Shown here: positions 11,560 to 23,170 of the stretch, piece after piece
Layout: each line of letters starts with the position of its first letter
How positions within the stretch are numbered: the first letter of the stretch is position 1
From: Gnetum montanum
Lineage: Eukaryota > Streptophyta > Gnetopsida > Gnetales > Gnetaceae
Assembly: GCA_015680685.1 (NCBI GenBank)
Contig: MNCI01033529.1
Coordinates: 654,579-718,578, forward strand
DNA: 64,000 bases
Reading direction: 5' to 3'
Translations under genes and position numbers: made by a program
Notes under the pieces: generated by a model
Told to the model about the DNA's origin: nothing
Databases searched by the model: none
Seen by the model: the letters and a program-made list of their open reading frames with translations, nothing else

Positions 11560-13330
11560 AAAACATTATAATGGATATTGCAAATCACCTAATGGCTAAA
11601 ACCATTTATAAGAATGATATTCTTTGCTTTAGAGGAAACATAGAGTACTTCATTGACATCACTATAAGAAAAGCTTATGAGCTCTATGACCTTATTGAAC
11701 GTAATATAATGAAAATGAGAGCTCAATAGTATAATGAAGAAGTGCTTAGTGGTAGATATTGGACACATCCAAAAATAGGTAAGGTCATCAAGCTCACACC
11801 AGTACACCTCATAAAAGCATGGGGATATCAAATGCTATTCCAAAAGCTATAAAGCTCAAGTTCCCCCATAGAATTTTTATCTTAGCCTTGAATTTCTACT
11901 TAGGATATGAAATTAATCATGTTACTGATTATCATGTTTGGGCTTGGGTAGCTTTAGAAAATAAGAAAAATTTCTTCCTTATAATATATGAATGATGTAT
12001 TACAACATGGCCTAGTATAGATTCATGAATAGGTGGCCCAGTTAAATTTAAGCTTATTTTTATGAACTCTTTATTGATTGAGATTCTAAAACCAAAAAGG
12101 ATAGCTCCAATTTTTATAGTCTATGTACCATAACCTACAACTCATCCTGAAGACCTCTACTATGACTTCTTTCTAGTCATATACTACAAGAGCTATTTTG
12201 ATGTCCAAGCCTTGGAGTTTTTGATGAATTGTGTATATTGTTATTTGTTAAAGTTCATCTTAGGATCTTTCCTTAGATAAGTAGATTAACAAATTATCCA
12301 TGACATTAAGAATGAGTGCCATGGAGCTATTTTTCTATGTGTTTGTTATACTCAAATTTTAATAGTAGGATTTGAAGGATAGAACTTTAAGCTACCAAGG
12401 TTTGTAGCTTCATACTTAGCAAATTTGAAAGTGGAAAAACAAATATGGAAGACTTCCTTAAGACATGACTATATGGATAAGGAGTTTTTTTGTTTGAAAT
12501 TTAGTTTCTAGAAATTTAACAATGCATGTCATTTGAAAGGCATGATGAAAATATATAAGAAATAGTATGATTTCCTTATAGCTACAAAAATATATATTCA
12601 AATTTAAAGACTCATAAATTTGACCAACCAGATGAGATAGATGTAGTATATCAAAAAGCTATAGATATAGAGGTTAATCAAGTTGAGGATGAAACACCAA
12701 AACAATTATAGAGAAGCTTATTTATGAAGCTTCCTAGCTCAACTTGTAATAGACCAATTATAGAAGTTTGTGGATGGATTGAAAGTAAAGATCATCCTTT
12801 GCCTAAAGATTTTCTAGATGAATATTTAGCTTTGATGGAGGAAAACTACTCCTCATTGAAGCTCCAAGATATAGAAGATGCCATGCATAATTAGAGGCTC
12901 ATTCTTAATGATGCTAAATATGCAAGAGTAAAGGAACCATGAAAATAAGAATTGAAAGAATAAAAGCTAATAGAAAATAGAAATAAGAGCTTTTCAAGTA
13001 GTAGCAGTAGGAGCTACTAAAATAATAAAGATAGAAGAACAATAGCAGCAACAACAAAAGGAAGGGGAAAGTTCATCATTAGCTTTAATAATATTGGATT
13101 TTTTCTTAAGCTATTTGACGAAGGAAACAACTAAGACTTTGAAGGTAAAAGAGAAATGAGGCAAAATTATCCTTAGCTAGAAGGTCCATACAAAACTAGA
13201 AACTAAAACAACTTTTATCTTTCCTTATAAGAAAGATGATCCTCAAACTAGAGGTCAAAAGATGGTAATATTTTATTAGGATATGTTAGAGACTATAGCT
13301 ATATTAGAGACATGCATGTTGGTGACTATT
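11560..13330 (+). pseudogene. Long decayed ORF, unrecognised
   Basis: A single strand keeps protein-like codon structure for about 1.7 kb if frameshifts and scattered stops are allowed. It begins MDIANHLMAKTIYKNDILCF at 11571. Later it shows RYWTHPKIGKVIKLTPVHL, a change of frame to LGYEINHVTDYHVWAWVALE (about 11900), and PEDLYYDFFLVIYYKSYFDV (about 12150). A segment PLPKDFLDEYLALMEENYSS lies near 12810, followed by a serine/lysine-rich tail (SFSSSSS near 12990). I do not recognise the family. Aromatic-rich middle and basic, serine-rich end are all that can be said. It may be an accessory retrotransposon protein because every neighbour is transposon-derived. Confidence 0.45.
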
Positions 13331-13379
13331 TAGGATTGAACTACCAACGTGGATGGCCTCTCGATTTCATGACCTTGGG

Positions 13380-14120
13380 GTCACGAGATTGAAGGTGTTC
13401 TTCAAATAGGGTTTAGGTTCTTGTTGGTCTCTAGAAACACTATGGCCCAAATACCTCTAAATAAACTTAGTAGTTTACTCTTGTGAATTTTGAAATGGTT
13501 GGGTTATGTATAAAATTTTAATTAACTATCATAAAAGAGATTTGGCTAACTTTGTCAAATACTATGAGTTGTTGGAGATTTTTATTTTGTTCAATCATTT
13601 AGCCTGTATGGTCCCTATAGTACAGTACTTATAATAAATAAAATTTCACAAAAAACATATGAGCATAACTGTTTCAATCTACTCCTAACTTTCCCCAAAG
13701 AGAAAGTTCCACAAAAAAACTAGAAATAGAGCAAGATTCAATGGACTTAGAAAGAGAAAGAAAAGAAAGCATATTTGTGTGAAATCTCAAATATTTGAAC
13801 AAGATAAATTAACATGAGGAAACAATTCACTATAAAGCTATTACAATTCAATCAAACTATGAATTTCTCAAATCCTCTAAGCTCAACAAGAAATTTCATA
13901 AAGACAATCTTATTATACTACCAAAAATTGCTATGTAAATGACAAAGTACAAGTCTCTATTTTGGCTAGTTAATAGTTGTCAAAGATTACATTCAATAGA
14001 GTCTTAAAAAAATTTGACAATTTTAGGATTGTAATACCAAGGCCATATACTTTAAAAATAAAGAAGCCATTTTAGTTGTTCCAAAATACCAAAGATTTTC
14101 CTAGATTTTCTATTTTCAAA
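13380..14120 (-). repeat. LTR-like repeat, copy 3 (inverted fragment)
   Basis: The reverse complement aligns with the 3' half of the copies at 3334-4838 and 28201-29819. Shared landmarks include AAAATCTTTGGTATTTTG, GAATCTTGCTCTATTTCTAG and the sequence before the terminal GTGTTTCTAGAGACC. The upstream half with the TATA box is missing. The break lies just left of the giant-element LTR at 14146, which suggests that the element inserted into or deleted part of this repeat. Confidence 0.7.
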
Positions 14121-14145
14121 ATAGGTAATTTGGTTAAGACATTAC

Positions 14146-16021
14146 TAAAACACGACTAACTTTGGGCTCTTTCAATTCAATGAAAGATTTGTCTAAGTGT
14201 CAAAACTTGGCCAAAATTTTTCTAAGTCTAGTGTTATGCTATGTAGAGTAGAAAATGTAGCACAATGATAGTCCTGGTTTTTGCAAAATTTTATAAGTCT
14301 GCTTGCTACGCTCCCTAGCATAGCCAGTGTAGCACATGTTTCCAAGGTCAGTTTGCACAAATGTCAAGCTAGAAGTGGTCAAGCTTACTTGAGATAGATG
14401 AAACAATTTGGCAAATTTTCTATCTGCTAAGTTGTCAATCTCGCTATGCTTTCTAGCTTGTCCAACTTGACAGATGTCCATGTTGCCAGTTCGCCCAGGT
14501 ACCAGGCTAGGAGTTGTCAAAGTTTCTCAGGATAGAAGAAATAGTTCAACAAATTTTCTATCATTTGGGCCTATTACCCTCCACTATGCTACACATCATA
14601 GACAACATAGCACAAGTTTCAGGGCTCAAATTTTTCTAAGTGTTTGACTAGACATCTATCAAGTTATCTCAATAGGGAAGGTGCATTTGGCAATTTTCTG
14701 ACTTCTAGGGCTGCCTATCCTACTTCACCCCTAGAATATGGTCAGTGTGCCATGAAGAAACATTGCAAATTTTGGCAAAATTCATCAAAATGTGGGTGCT
14801 ACACTCTACAACACTGCACAACATAGATAGTGTGACAAGCTAAAATTTGCAAAACGTTTCTAAGTGTTCATGCTATGCTCTATCATGCTATGTAGCATAG
14901 ATAGTGTGACACTTGGGAAATGCCTTCGAATGCCTCTAGAAGTTCCTAGAACACAACAATGACCTTCATTTTAGCTCTGACATCCCTCCAATGGCCAAGA
15001 TCAGTGGTTTGCTTTGTTTTTGCATCCCCCATTGATCCCCGAAATTGTTCCTATGCTTGACCCTACTTGAAAGAGAGGGAAGATGTCGTCCTGGAGCATA
15101 GGCTCCTAGTTGCATGTGTTTTGGCATTGTTTGTAGGTACATGGCAGTCCTTTAGACTTTGGCACATGTGGTTTAGGCAGTGTGGTCACAGTTTGGTAGA
15201 TTTTCAGTTCTCGTTCCTGTCTTATAGAGTGTAACACCATTGAGCTTGATGCTTAGAGCTTAACACTTGGAGCATAGCATGTCAACATGACTTGTTCACA
15301 CTCATGCTACATGGGACCCAAGCCACATGACATCTAGTTCCCATCTCATGTCAACCCTAGCTCTATAAATACCCTGATAATTAGCATTTTGAGGGATGGA
15401 TCTATTGGCGGGATCGTGGGTTGATGATTGGAAAATCACCCCAAGAATCAAGAACTAGAGCATTCCTAGCACCTTCATCACTCCTACACTCCGGAACTTG
15501 AGCTTGATACCTAGTTGAGTACTATGACCTAGTCTTTCCAGCTCCCACACAACGTTATAATTGTAAGCCTGACAGGTCTAGCTTCTTTTGCAGCTACTAG
15601 CATTGCATCTACAACATCCTAGAGACTATGATCAAACTACCACACTACACCATTGTGCCTGTCTGACATTGCGTACCAATTTTATACACTGATTAATCAG
15701 AAGTCACATTCCCCCAATCTTGAAGTGGTGCATTTCTTCACTTAAAATCTTATTTAATTTTCCTTCAACATTTGTTTCAACTTTTAACATAATTTCCTAT
15801 GTTTCCAGTACTAATATGTATTTTCACTTAATATGCAATACTCTTTTTAGGCTTCTACAAACCATTTTTGTTACACCATGTAAGTGCTTGTTTGATAGAA
15901 TAGATTTTTTAGGGCACCCTATTTCTATTTTCTCTAGCAAAACCCTCCCATGGACTTGGGGTTAAGCTGTATGCCAAATGACCTCCTAGTGTTCCAACCA
16001 TCGATGTTTTTGGATGGCATA
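14146..16021 (+). repeat. 5' LTR of giant gypsy element 1
   Basis: The left edge TAAAACACGACTAACTTTGGG matches the LTR start TGAAACACCACTAATTTTGGG of the inverted LTR at 61838-63919. The right edge, ending ATGGCATA, corresponds to GATCACTACA of the other LTRs and is followed at once by a primer-binding-site-like sequence. It contains several GCTATGCTA/TAGCATAGC palindromes, a TATA box (TATAAATACCCTGAT at 15364) and the conserved R/U5-like segment with CATTTAATATGC. Its length of about 1.88 kb equals that of the LTRs of element 2. No 3' LTR in the same orientation is present in the window. Confidence 0.8.
15364..15371 (+). promoter_or_regulatory. TATA box in LTR of element 1
   Basis: TATAAATA followed by CCCTGA. 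The same box and context are at the same relative place in all six giant-element LTRs. Confidence 0.7.
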
Positions 16022-16026
16022 GTTTT

Positions 16027-16045
16027 TGGCACTAGAAGGAGGACA
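16027..16045 (+). promoter_or_regulatory. Primer-binding site, element 1
   Basis: TGGCACTAGAAGGAGGACA lies a few bases after the LTR end, inside TTTTTGGCACTAG. It matches TGGCGCTAGAAGGAGGGCC of element 3. A TGG start is expected for pairing with a tRNA 3' CCA. I cannot name the tRNA from memory. Confidence 0.65.
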
Positions 16046-16465
16046 CATGGTTTTTGTAGTCCCATCACTAGTAGTAGACTAGCACAGATGTAACACCGCT
16101 ATGGACTTGCCATGGAAGTAGCTAGATCATAGGCCAGTGCAAGAGTTGTCTGCATTCTAGTTGGTGTAGATTGGTCCTAGTTGATGATTCCCCTGGAACC
16201 CCATAGGATAGAAAGCCCAAAATTGTCCACTGTGTCAAGCTCTAAGTGTTCTATATAGCATGAAAACCTTGTCAGCATGATAGTCCCTTAAAGAATGATA
16301 AGTGTAATTGTAGAAATAACCATTTTTTAGCATTTTCAGACTTGACCATTTTTGGTCTATTTTCTTTATAGTTTGTGTATTTAACCATTTTAGCCTAAAA
16401 TTTACTGCATTTAAACATTCCTTGCAAGACTCTCTTCTTATTACATATTTTCTGACATAGTGAAA

Positions 16466-19400
16466 ATGAATCTTGTTAACACTTTGGCAACTGCCTTGAG
16501 TCTAGAGGTGGTTCATCCTATTCAACATGTGGTGGACTTTGAGTGATTGCCTAGCCCGTTGTGGCTACAATGGCAATCTCTTAGACTATGGCGCCAGTCA
16601 CTTGAACACATGGAACTTGATGAAGAATAATACAACTTTTTGTGTGCAAAGATGTAGGTGGGCCTACCATTGGACCACTAGGAAGTAGAAGAAAAGCATA
16701 GTTTCAAAATTATCCATTGCAATGGACAGGTGTTCCTTCCTACCCTTGACATAGTTATATCACTCACGAAAATGTTCTAATGGATCTTGGCCCAACATAT
16801 CTATATGAGCAGGCCAAAAGAGCAAGATGTGACATCCCACTATGATGAGGCCCTCTAAGATGGGTAGGAGGAGTTAGAATCCTATTTTGATGTTGGTGAC
16901 CCACTCTATGCCTTAACCCCACTGTCTACCTCTATGTCCCAATCCCACCAGTCATAGTCTTCTGCCTCCTTTGCAATAGCTATGACACTTTTGTAGCCTA
17001 AATCTTCATTGGTGGTAGGTAGCCACCAAATGCTATCAACATAATAGATTGTAGGGCATTTTGCTTCTCTTCCCATTATTATTCCCTAGCAACCTATTTA
17101 GTTGTCACAGCTAGTGTCCGTGATGCCAACATTGCCATATGTGCATACTATGCCCACATCACATCCATAAAGAAGCCCTATTCCCATTATCCCTTCTATG
17201 TCAATCCCACCACTAATAATAGCTTCAACCTCAACTGCATGGTGGGTAGCAACATCTTTTCCTATTGTTCAATTATCCTACATGCTACCATACACGTAGT
17301 TGCAAATGCACCAAGCATCACATATGGCATAATTGACTACGATGCTGTGGGCTATTCCAATGACACCACCAACAGGGTTGGTAGCTACTTCGATGGCACT
17401 GGTAATAGGGTTAGTAGCTACTCTGGTGGCACTTCCAATGGGGATGGGGGTTTCTTTGATGGCACCACTGCCAATGGTAGCTACTATAGTGGCACCACCA
17501 ATGGGGTTGGTAGCCACGCCGATGGCACCACCAATGGTAGCCACTTTGGTAGCACCACAAATAGTACAACTAATGCAACCCTCTACAACATCTGTGAGTC
17601 TCAATCAAGAATTTTAGCTTATTCAAACCCTCATTGAGGAAGTTAAGTGGCTTAAATATGCCAACTTCAAAATAGTCCATGTAATAGAATTCTATTAGGA
17701 TGATGCCATTAGCCCTACAGTTCCCCAACTCACCTTGCCTCATAGAATCTAACTTCCCCAATTTATGAAATAAAATGGAGAGAGTGACCAAAATGCCCAT
17801 TTAGTCACTTTCCATTCTGAATCCTTATTATTGCAACCATGGCCAGACATGGTCATCCATATCTTTGCCATGTCTTTGAATATTAAAGCTTTAGATTGGT
17901 ATTGTGAACTTCCTCAAGCTTCCATTTCAACTCTAGAGGAGTTGCTAAGCTAGTTCGTAATCCACTTCAAGTACAATTTGAAGCTAGAAGCCACACTGAA
18001 CTAGGTCATGAATGTTAAGAAAGAAGCACTAGAACTAGTGCAAAAATTCATACAACATTGGAGTGGTTCCCTAAATGAGATTCATGAGACAATTGCTGAA
18101 ACTGACTTGCTAGCCATTTTAAGGAAACTGTAAACGATTTCATTAAATCAAAGCTATATTATTTAGCCCCATGCTCCCTTAGCCAAGCCTTTGCTCAAAC
18201 AAAGAGCATACAAGATGTGGTAGAGGCCAGTAAGGACCTAGCTTACATAGCTTACAAGAATGCACATGCAAAGAAAGATAAAGAAAATGGAAAAGCCACA
18301 AGAACCATTGTGGCAGTTGTGGTTGATGAAGCCAAGCCTAACAACAAAAAATAGGTAGCCAAGGCACCTAAGGCCACGACCACTACCAACAAAATGTTGG
18401 GTCCTAGTAATGTGGGAACCAACCAACCTGCACCATCAATGGCCATAGAGCAAGCTCTAGCAAGGCCAAATTTTGAGCACAAGGATCACTCAAAATATAC
18501 CCCTTTTCCAATCAAGCCATTAGAGCTTTTAGCTTAATTGCTAAGTGTTGGGTACATCCAACACAATAAAATGTCAGAAGATGCCTATAAATGTCATGAG
18601 AGGTACTGCGAGACCCTTCGAGATCCCTCTCTGGCTATGCCTAATGAGCCTCTAGTGCCAAAAAATTTTAGACTGGACCAGTTCTACAACTACCATCAAT
18701 TGTATAGCCATGATACAAATTACTGCCTAGCATTGAAGGATGATATTCAATGCATGATTGATCAAGGCAAGTTAGTCCTTGATGAAAGTAATCCTGTTCG
18801 GCCAGAAAACTAGTCCATGAATGTCTATAAGGATCCATTGAACACTAGCAGTGTAGGATACACCATTAATGATATTAGTGTTAATGATGATGCAAAAGCA
18901 ACATATGAACCATTCATAGTTTGTGTCTATTTGTGATGTTGAAGCCTTGGCATCAACTACTCCACAAGCCCCCTTTGTCATCAAGGTACCATCTCGGGTG
19001 CCTATGACACCTTTCATTGTTAGAGGCCTAAGCACCTTTTGGACAAAATCCCAAGTACCTTTTTTAGTAAAGGTGTCAAAACATATGAAACCCCCATCTA
19101 CCCAGGGCTCAATGGTTGGGACTACAGCACAACATTTTCGCCCGAAGAAACGTGATGAGCATTTGGCTAGCAAGATGGCTAGGGAACACACTGAATTAGG
19201 TCCTCTGAGACCTACCCCTTTCTCAATAGTTCCCATGGCACCATCTTCTAAGCTCACAAACATAGACATGCATACGCAACAAGCAACTACTGAGGCTCAA
19301 AAGCCCACTACCCAACCAAAAGCCAAGTCTCCTCCCCCTTGGGAAATCCATCTTTTAGGACATGTGGAGGAGATAAAGGCCACCAAAAAATTAGATGGTA

Positions 19401-20330
19401 GACAAGATTTTCTAGATGCACTCACATAGGTCAAGCAGAGTCTAAAACAAAAAAAATACAACCTTAAGCTTATACAATCTAATTATGACCTCCTTAGCTC
19501 ATTGTGTTTGGTTCAGATGTTGGCATCCATTCCTATTAAGGAAGACATGCCAACACAAGAAAAGGCTATCCATGCCATAATGCTCCTACCTGTAACTAAA
19601 GAGCCAAAGCCAATACTCTTAACTTTTCATGATGAAGACATTAAAGCTGACCTCAAGAAGGGTCAAGTAACTACTACACCCATGTTCATAATAATTCATG
19701 TAGGTAAATATAAGATTCATAGAGTGCATGTTGATGATGGGGTAACAACCAACATTATCACATTCCCCATTGTCAACAAGCTTTGCCTAGTGGATCAAAT
19801 CAACCCAACAACAACAACTTGTTTAAAGTCTTTCAATAGAGCACATGTGATTGTCAAGGGAATAGTCACATGATTTCATGGTAGGGGTCCAATTCCCCAC
19901 CAATGCAAAATTCATTGAGATTGAAGAGATGCCCAAATTCAACTTAATCTTAGGAAGATATTGGTTAGCCTAATTAAGGGTTGTCTCTTCACCAATCCAT
20001 CAAGATATCCACTTACCTTATGAAAGTGGAGAAGTGGTGATCTTTGGTGTTGACATAACCCCTTAGGATATCAATAATGTAGACACTAAGCAAGGGTTGG
20101 AAGTAGAAATCTCTAAAAACACACCACTTGTTTGCAATGAAAGCCAGTGTTGTTCAATGGATGAATCAAGCAAAGCAAATGATTTCCATGAGCAAGCTTT
20201 ATAGGTAGAACTGCCCTTTTCAATGGTAGATGATGATCTAGGAGAGTATCGTCTCAAGTCTTCTAGGCCCTATGCATCACCTAATCCAGATCAGGTTAGG
20301 AAACATCTAAGCGATTAGGGCATGTCCCTA
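16466..20330 (+). pseudogene. gag-protease region of element 1 (decayed)
   Basis: ATG at 16466 (MNLVNTLATA) matches the gag starts at 34994 and 59157 in position after the primer site and in the downstream word YNFLCAKM. A P/T/A-rich segment with 27-base repeats follows (17340-17560). The capsid portion comes next, then DFIKSKLYYLAPCSLSQAF, and a zinc-knuckle-like YNYHQLYSHDTNYC near 18690-18725 whose first Cys is Tyr. After a proline-rich linker, an aspartic-protease segment lies at 19690-20040, with VHVDDGVTTNII where active enzymes have D-T/S-G. It ends in a tail like that of element 3. Many stops and frame shifts make it non-functional. Gag forms the particle and protease cleaves the polyprotein. 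No RT follows on this strand. Confidence 0.75.
17340..17560 (+). repeat. 27-base repeats inside gag of element 1
   Basis: GGCACCACCAATGGGGTTGGTAGCC and variants recur about seven times, giving a MAPPMGLVATP-like repeat in the gag frame. The equivalent gag segment of element 3 (about 35880-36110) is P/T-rich without such clear periodicity, so the array expanded in this copy. Confidence 0.6.
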
Positions 20331-20502
20331 ACTTACTTGTTCCCCTGACTTGTCTTTAGTCCTTTTGTCTGTATAGTTGCAATTTGTGTTATGTTTGTTT
20401 CTTGTATTAATTATAATTTTGTTTCTTGACTTCAAAAAAAAAAGACAAAAAAAAAACAAAAATAAAAACCCAAAAAAATTTCATTATCATAATGGAGCTC
20501 AC
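20331..20502. other. A-rich junction between gag and antisense exon
   Basis: After the gag-protease end comes a T-rich stretch and then an A-rich run (20434-20480, broken by C). Elements 2 and 3 have a repeat block and the 3' exons of the antisense gene at this place, so about 3.5-4 kb appear to be deleted here. Confidence 0.45.
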
Positions 20503-20952
20503 CCTCCAGCATAATAATCTATTCTAGGTGGATTCTAGAAGGTCGTGCTAACACAATAGGAAATAAATATAGTGTTATATTTATGATAGCACCTGAACTT
20601 GAGCATCTCCCAAATCCAAGAAAAAGGTCTAAGACCTTTTGGATGCTCACTTGAGCTCCCTGCCCTTTCACCTTCAGCAAGTTCATTTGACATGAATTTT
20701 TAAATGCCTCGGTTTGCTCGAGGCAATAATGTTTCAACTAGGACACCTTCTACGTCAATGGACAAGTGTAACCACATCATCACACTCTCATGGTGATGTA
20801 GGAATTCAAAGAATTCCTACACACTCTCTTGAAACTAGACCACCTAGTGGCCTAGGCATGCATGCAGTGTAGGGACATTAGGCACGAGATCACTCATACA
20901 GCACAAGATCCCTACTAATTCAACCATCACCAGGGCCAGTTTCATCAGGACC
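20503..20952 (-). pseudogene. Antisense gene, exon 2 (HAD/FCP1-like), element 1
   Basis: Read on the minus strand, the exon starts after CACTATAG (acceptor) and ends before GTGAGC (donor), 450 nt in all. Elements 2 and 3 have this exon at 450 and 449 nt with the same edges. The frame opens with one base completing a codon, then VLMKLALVMVELVGILCCMS. It continues with EFFEFLHHHESVMMW, ETLLPRANRGI, FSWIWEMLKFRCYHKYNT and NPPRIDYYAGG. The order matches the FCP1/NIF phosphatase fold. The nucleophile position of motif I is Glu (VELVG) instead of Asp, and the DD of the last motif is absent. Three stops break the frame. The flanking exons of the gene are missing. Confidence 0.7.
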
Positions 20953-20989
20953 CTATAGTGTCACAAAAATAAAAACATTAGTATAAGGA

Positions 20990-21279
20990 AAAGGGCACTA
21001 AAAAAACAATGGTAGTAGATAAACGATGCATGAAACAACAAACTGAAATTTCAAAAATTTTTCTAATTGTTGGTTACGCTCCCACAAAGCGTAACACTTT
21101 TTGCACAAAATTTTTCTAAGAGTTTTTCATGCTCCTAAGGAGCATGAAAGCTATGGAATAACTAGCATAGAATGAAAAAATTTTTCTAAGTGTTGGTCAC
21201 ACTCCTAGGGAGTGTGACAGTTTTATAGCTCAACAGAAAAAGTTGCACAAATTTTCCAAGTGTTTTTTATGCTCCTAGG
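20990..21279. repeat. 65-70 base tandem array, left half
   Basis: Units read like TTTTTCTAAGTGTTGGTCACACTCCTAGGGAGTGTGACAG, each holding a palindrome (TCACACTCCTAGGGAGTGTGA, TCATGCTCCTAAGGAGCATGA, TTACGCTCCCACAAAGCGTAA). About four units are seen before the array is cut at 21279 by element 2. The rest of the array resumes at 61266. Confidence 0.75.
21275..21279. other. Target duplication of element 2, left
   Basis: CTAGG directly before the LTR edge TGTAGC. The right partner, CCAGG at 61266-61270, differs by one transition. Joining the flanks rebuilds a palindromic unit of the array. Confidence 0.7.
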
Positions 21280-23154
21280 TGTAGCAATCGAAAATGTCTA
21301 TGGTTGGAACATCGAGAGAGTGTCAGGTGAATAGTTTAACCTTAGATCTATGTGAGGGCTGTGCTAGAGAGAAACAGAAATAAGGCACCTCAAATGGTCT
21401 ATTCAATTAGATAGGGACTTAACTAGTGTATCTTAACCTTATGTAAACGTTTGTTTTGGAAGCGAAGTACATGAAATAAATCAACGATCAGTAAATGCAA
21501 AGCGATAGAAATAGTGCAAAACAAAAATGATAGTGAGAAAATAGCAAAATAGATTTGGGTGAGAAAGTGCACCACCCCAAAGGTCATGGATTTGATCCTT
21601 TATCTTGCTGAAAAGTGTACAATAGGTTATGCAAAACTGGAGAAACACTGCTCACACCGAATAGTATAGTCAGGTCTTTTGCTTACTACACTAGTCGCTA
21701 AGATGCCAAAATGCTCAACTCACAAAGGGATATTTGGAGCCAACTAGAGAACTCAAAGGTAATCAAAATGCTCAAAAATGCCTCCAAAAGCCAACTTAAA
21801 AGGTAACTGCATCGAAAAGCCAACTTTTTCTTTTGCCAACCAGCTAATCCAGAAGCTAACCCTTCGAGCATTCTTTGCTGGGGTATTTACAGGGCTAGGA
21901 GTAGGAGGAAAGAGTGGTCTAGATGCCATGTATCTTGGGCCCTAAAAGGTTCTAACATGCCTGTACCGTGTAGGTATGTGATGCTGGATGTGAACTTTGT
22001 TACGTTGTGACCATACAGCCGAAACTGCATGTGCCGAAATCTAGTGAGGTAATAATGTAAACAAAATGGAGCCTATGCTCCAAGACTATGTCTACCCTAC
22101 TCTTACAAGTAGGATCAAGCATAGGAATAATCTTTTTGGGAGTTGAATAGGGGTATGCAAAATAGAGTAAAATTGTTGATTTTTCCAAGGAGATGCTAGA
22201 GTGAGAAAGATTGTTGCCAACAAGTTCTAGAGCTACTCGAACATGTCTTGATGCTTTTGTGCTAGTGTTGCACTACTCACGCTATTGAACACATTGGTGT
22301 AGCATAAGTAGCTGCTTGCTACGCTATGCTACGCTACGTAGCGTAGCATAGCATAGCCACTGCTCTTGATAGAAATTTGTGTAGGAGCCAAAGAGAACTT
22401 GTCTGAGGCTTTGGTTAGGCAAAGAACTGTAACTTTTGTCGTTCATGCCAGGAAGCCTTCGGACTTGCTAAATTCATGTTTGGAACACTTCTATTGTTTT
22501 TGCATTGTTGCTATGTTGTGCTATGCTATGTAGCATAGCATAGCATGGACCTTGCTTCCTTGTTAATCTGCCATTTTCTAGTAAGAAACTTTGCCCAAGG
22601 CCTGAGGGCTAAGTGGGGCAACTAGTTTTGGAGGCCATAGCATTGTCAAGTGCAATCTTCTTGTTGGAATTACTTGGCAAGATGGGCCTTTCTGCTCTAC
22701 CTTTTCTACACTATGCTGCACTACATAGTGTAGCCTAGCATAGCACCTTGTGTTGGCTAAATCCTAATTTGTCTTGCAATCGTTTTTTCAATTCACATTT
22801 GGACACTTGAGTGGTTATTTTTCAATGCTTGCTATGCTACATAGCATAGTGTAGCATAGCAGACTTCTTCGCTAGAAAACTTGCCGAACTATTTTGCTCA
22901 TCCTGAACACTTTTAACAACTCCTAACATAGTCTCTGGGTAGACTATTAGCAAGGTCAATTGTCCAATTGGGAAGGTTGGAGAGTTCGGTGAGCTTGTCA
23001 GCCATGGAGATAGAATACTTGTTGAATTGGATAGTCTGTCCTTAGTGCTTGCACTTTCCTGTCGAACCATCATGACGTTGCACTTGTGGAAGTCCTTGCC
23101 CAAATTCCAAAAGTCTACTAAAGTATGAGTGTTTTAAAATTTTATGGTGTTTCA
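21280..23154 (-). repeat. 3' LTR of element 2
   Basis: Edges are TGTAGCAATCG (reverse of ...CTACA) on the left and GGTGTTTCA (reverse of TGAAACACC) on the right. A polypurine tract lies immediately beyond the right edge, which marks it as the 3' copy. Length is 1875 bases against 1866 for the partner. It contains a TATA box (reverse of TGTAAATA at 21884-21891) and four large palindromes of GCTACGCTA-type words (22318-22356, 22509-22544, 22707-22745, 22832-22861). Confidence 0.85.
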
Positions 23155-23170
23155 CTGGCCCCTCTTTATT
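23155..23170 (-). promoter_or_regulatory. Polypurine tract of element 2
   Basis: The reverse complement is AATAAAGAGGGGCCAG, directly before the LTR start. GAAAAAGAGGGGCCAA stands at the same place in element 4 and AAAGAGGG in element 3. It primes plus-strand DNA synthesis. Confidence 0.7.

Noticed and set aside
17239-17637. 132-codon Gly/Ser/Thr-rich frame
   Set aside because: It is an alternative frame of the 27-base gag repeats. The gag frame with flanking homology to element 3 is the other one.
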